NCBI GenBank assembly: GCA_029933125.1
Contig: JAOZOU010000007.1
Coordinates: forward strand, 62,001 to 126,000
DNA length: 64,000 nt
From: a bacterium
Lineage (GTDB): Bacteria > Arandabacterota > Arandabacteria > Arandabacterales > Arandabacteraceae
Direction: 5' to 3'
Position 1 is the stretch's first letter. Every line of letters begins with the position of its first letter. The translations under genes and the position numbers were made by a program. Below are positions 62,859 to 64,000 of the stretch, piece by piece. The notes under the pieces were generated by a model, which was given only the letters and a program-made list of their open reading frames with translations, was not told the origin of the DNA and made no database searches.

Positions 62859-64000
62859 ATGCGTCGCATGGTTGCTCTCATTTTTATCGTTCTCGTTTTC
62901 GGCACCTTGGTCGAAGCAGCTGAGATTCCGTCCTATCATAGTTACCTGGACTTTCTCTTGGCCTCACCCGGAAGCATGGGCTACGGGCTCTACGGCTATG
63001 CAAATCCAGCAATGGCCAGGCAAACCGATTTTGGTGACATACTCTTTGCGTGGTCAGATGCTACTGCGGCCAATCCTTACGCGAACGATCTTTCGGGCGG
63101 AACAGACCTTGATCGGTGGGGAATCTTCTCGGGGATGTTCAACGGCTTCCTGGGTTTTGGTGCTATCCATGAGAGTAACGCGTGTGTCGGCGATGTAACC
63201 GACTACCGCATAAGCTTCTCTTTTGGAGATCGTAGTAAGAGCTTTGGCATTGGCTATGGCTGGTCAACTGGTGATACCGATGTTTACCAAAGGGCCAATC
63301 TCTGGACACTTGGTTCAGTCTTGCGACCAGTGCCCTATCTTTCCATGGGTCTCTGGGGAAGCTTCGCAACGGATGGTAGCAATGCTGGGGAGGGTTGTGC
63401 AGACATAGGAATTCGCCCGTTTGGAAATGAGAAGGTGACCCTTTTTGCTGACTATGCTCTTCAGAAAGATCAGCGCATCAAGGATGGTGCCTGGAGTACA
63501 GGTGCAGTGTTTGAGCCTCTGCCTGGACTTAGGATAACAGGGCGGTACTTCGACACGCATCGTTTCACAGTTGGGTTAAGCATTGGACTCGGTCGGCTGA
63601 CGGCGTCGTCCCAGGCACATTATGACGATAACAAGCATCATGCCTATACAACGTATGCAGTCCGCCTCGGTGGCATTGATCGCAGTTTCATAAAGAAAGC
63701 TTTCACGCGACGCAAGAATTATCTCGAGCTCAATCTCAAGGGTCAGGTCAAGTATCAGCGCTATCGCCTCTTTGACAAGTCAAACACCCTTCTTGATCTG
63801 CTTGATGCAATTGATGCAGCAGAGGAAGATCCATCTATTACGGGGATTGCCATAAATACAGGCGGCATGAACATCAATTGGGAGCTCGCCTGGGAGATAA
63901 GGCAGAAGCTTGAGGAGTTCAAGCGTTCGGGTAAGCGTGTTGTCATATTCCTTGAAGACGCAACCTTGCCAACCTATCACTTCGCTTCTGTCGCAGATCG
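62859..64000 (+). CDS. SppA-like signal-peptide-peptidase/S49 protease with N-terminal beta-barrel-like region; truncated by the window end
   Basis: Frame open from ATG 62859 (RBS AAAGGAGG) to the window end, hence absent from the ORF track; signal peptide MRRMVALIFIVLVFGTLVEA; NTLLDLLDAIDAAEEDPSITGIAINTGGMNINWELAWEIRQKLEEFKRSGKRVVIFLEDA. Confidence 0.75.
   Translation, partial: MRRMVALIFIVLVFGTLVEAAEIPSYHSYLDFLLASPGSMGYGLYGYANPAMARQTDFGDILFAWSDATAANPYANDLSGGTDLDRWGIFSGMFNGFLGFGAIHESNACVGDVTDYRISFSFGDRSKSFGIGYGWSTGDTDVYQRANLWTLGSVLRPVPYLSMGLWGSFATDGSNAGEGCADIGIRPFGNEKVTLFADYALQKDQRIKDGAWSTGAVFEPLPGLRITGRYFDTHRFTVGLSIGLGRLTASSQAHYDDNKHHAYTTYAVRLGGIDRSFIKKAFTRRKNYLELNLKGQVKYQRYRLFDKSNTLLDLLDAIDAAEEDPSITGIAINTGGMNINWELAWEIRQKLEEFKRSGKRVVIFLEDATLPTYHFASVAD

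Noticed and set aside
62854-63198. 114-aa ORF listed in the track
   Set aside because: Alternative frame of the SppA-like gene that starts at 62859 with a proper RBS.
1-64000. tRNA or rRNA genes
   Set aside because: None recognised by eye in the intergenic regions; a covariance-model scan would be needed to exclude tRNAs.

Overview
The window looks like one contig of an unclassified FCB-group-like bacterium. This is inferred from secreted proteins with C-terminal FlgD/T9SS-like sorting domains and a TonB-dependent receptor; it is not proven. Housekeeping and surface genes surround two accessory zones. Main content, left to right: FTCD cyclodeaminase (truncated by the window edge); ChaN/Tiki-like protein; a 1361-aa TPR + double AAA+ Clp-type ATPase fused to a release-factor-2-like C-terminus that lacks the SPF and GGQ motifs; GT-C membrane protein; DUF72; HdeD; TPR-sigma54 activator; GH57 with sorting domain; radical SAM/SPASM divergent from a TonB receptor; sulfotransferase pseudogene; glycosyltransferase; B12-radical SAM; large secreted protein; a candidate defence island (~36.0-47.0 kb: unknown 241-aa protein, HNH nuclease, large N6-adenine MTase, TcmP, three-Cys DUF5131, PLD-SNF2 helicase); DUF4932; ECF sigma/anti-sigma; CPBP protease; RDD; GNAT; frameshifted cupin; SLC13-type transporter; EF-G; MscS; and an SppA-like protease running off the right edge. 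The strongest leads are: (1) the Clp-RF2 fusion; (2) the island, bracketed by ~147-bp direct repeats, with degraded remnants of related genes about 5 kb beyond the right-hand repeat; (3) a dispersed GGGGTCGGAGCTAAAAA repeat family that forms terminal inverted repeats, carries sigma54-like -24/-12 signatures and appears to supply the start codon of EF-G. No searches were run. Family names rest on recognised motifs only.
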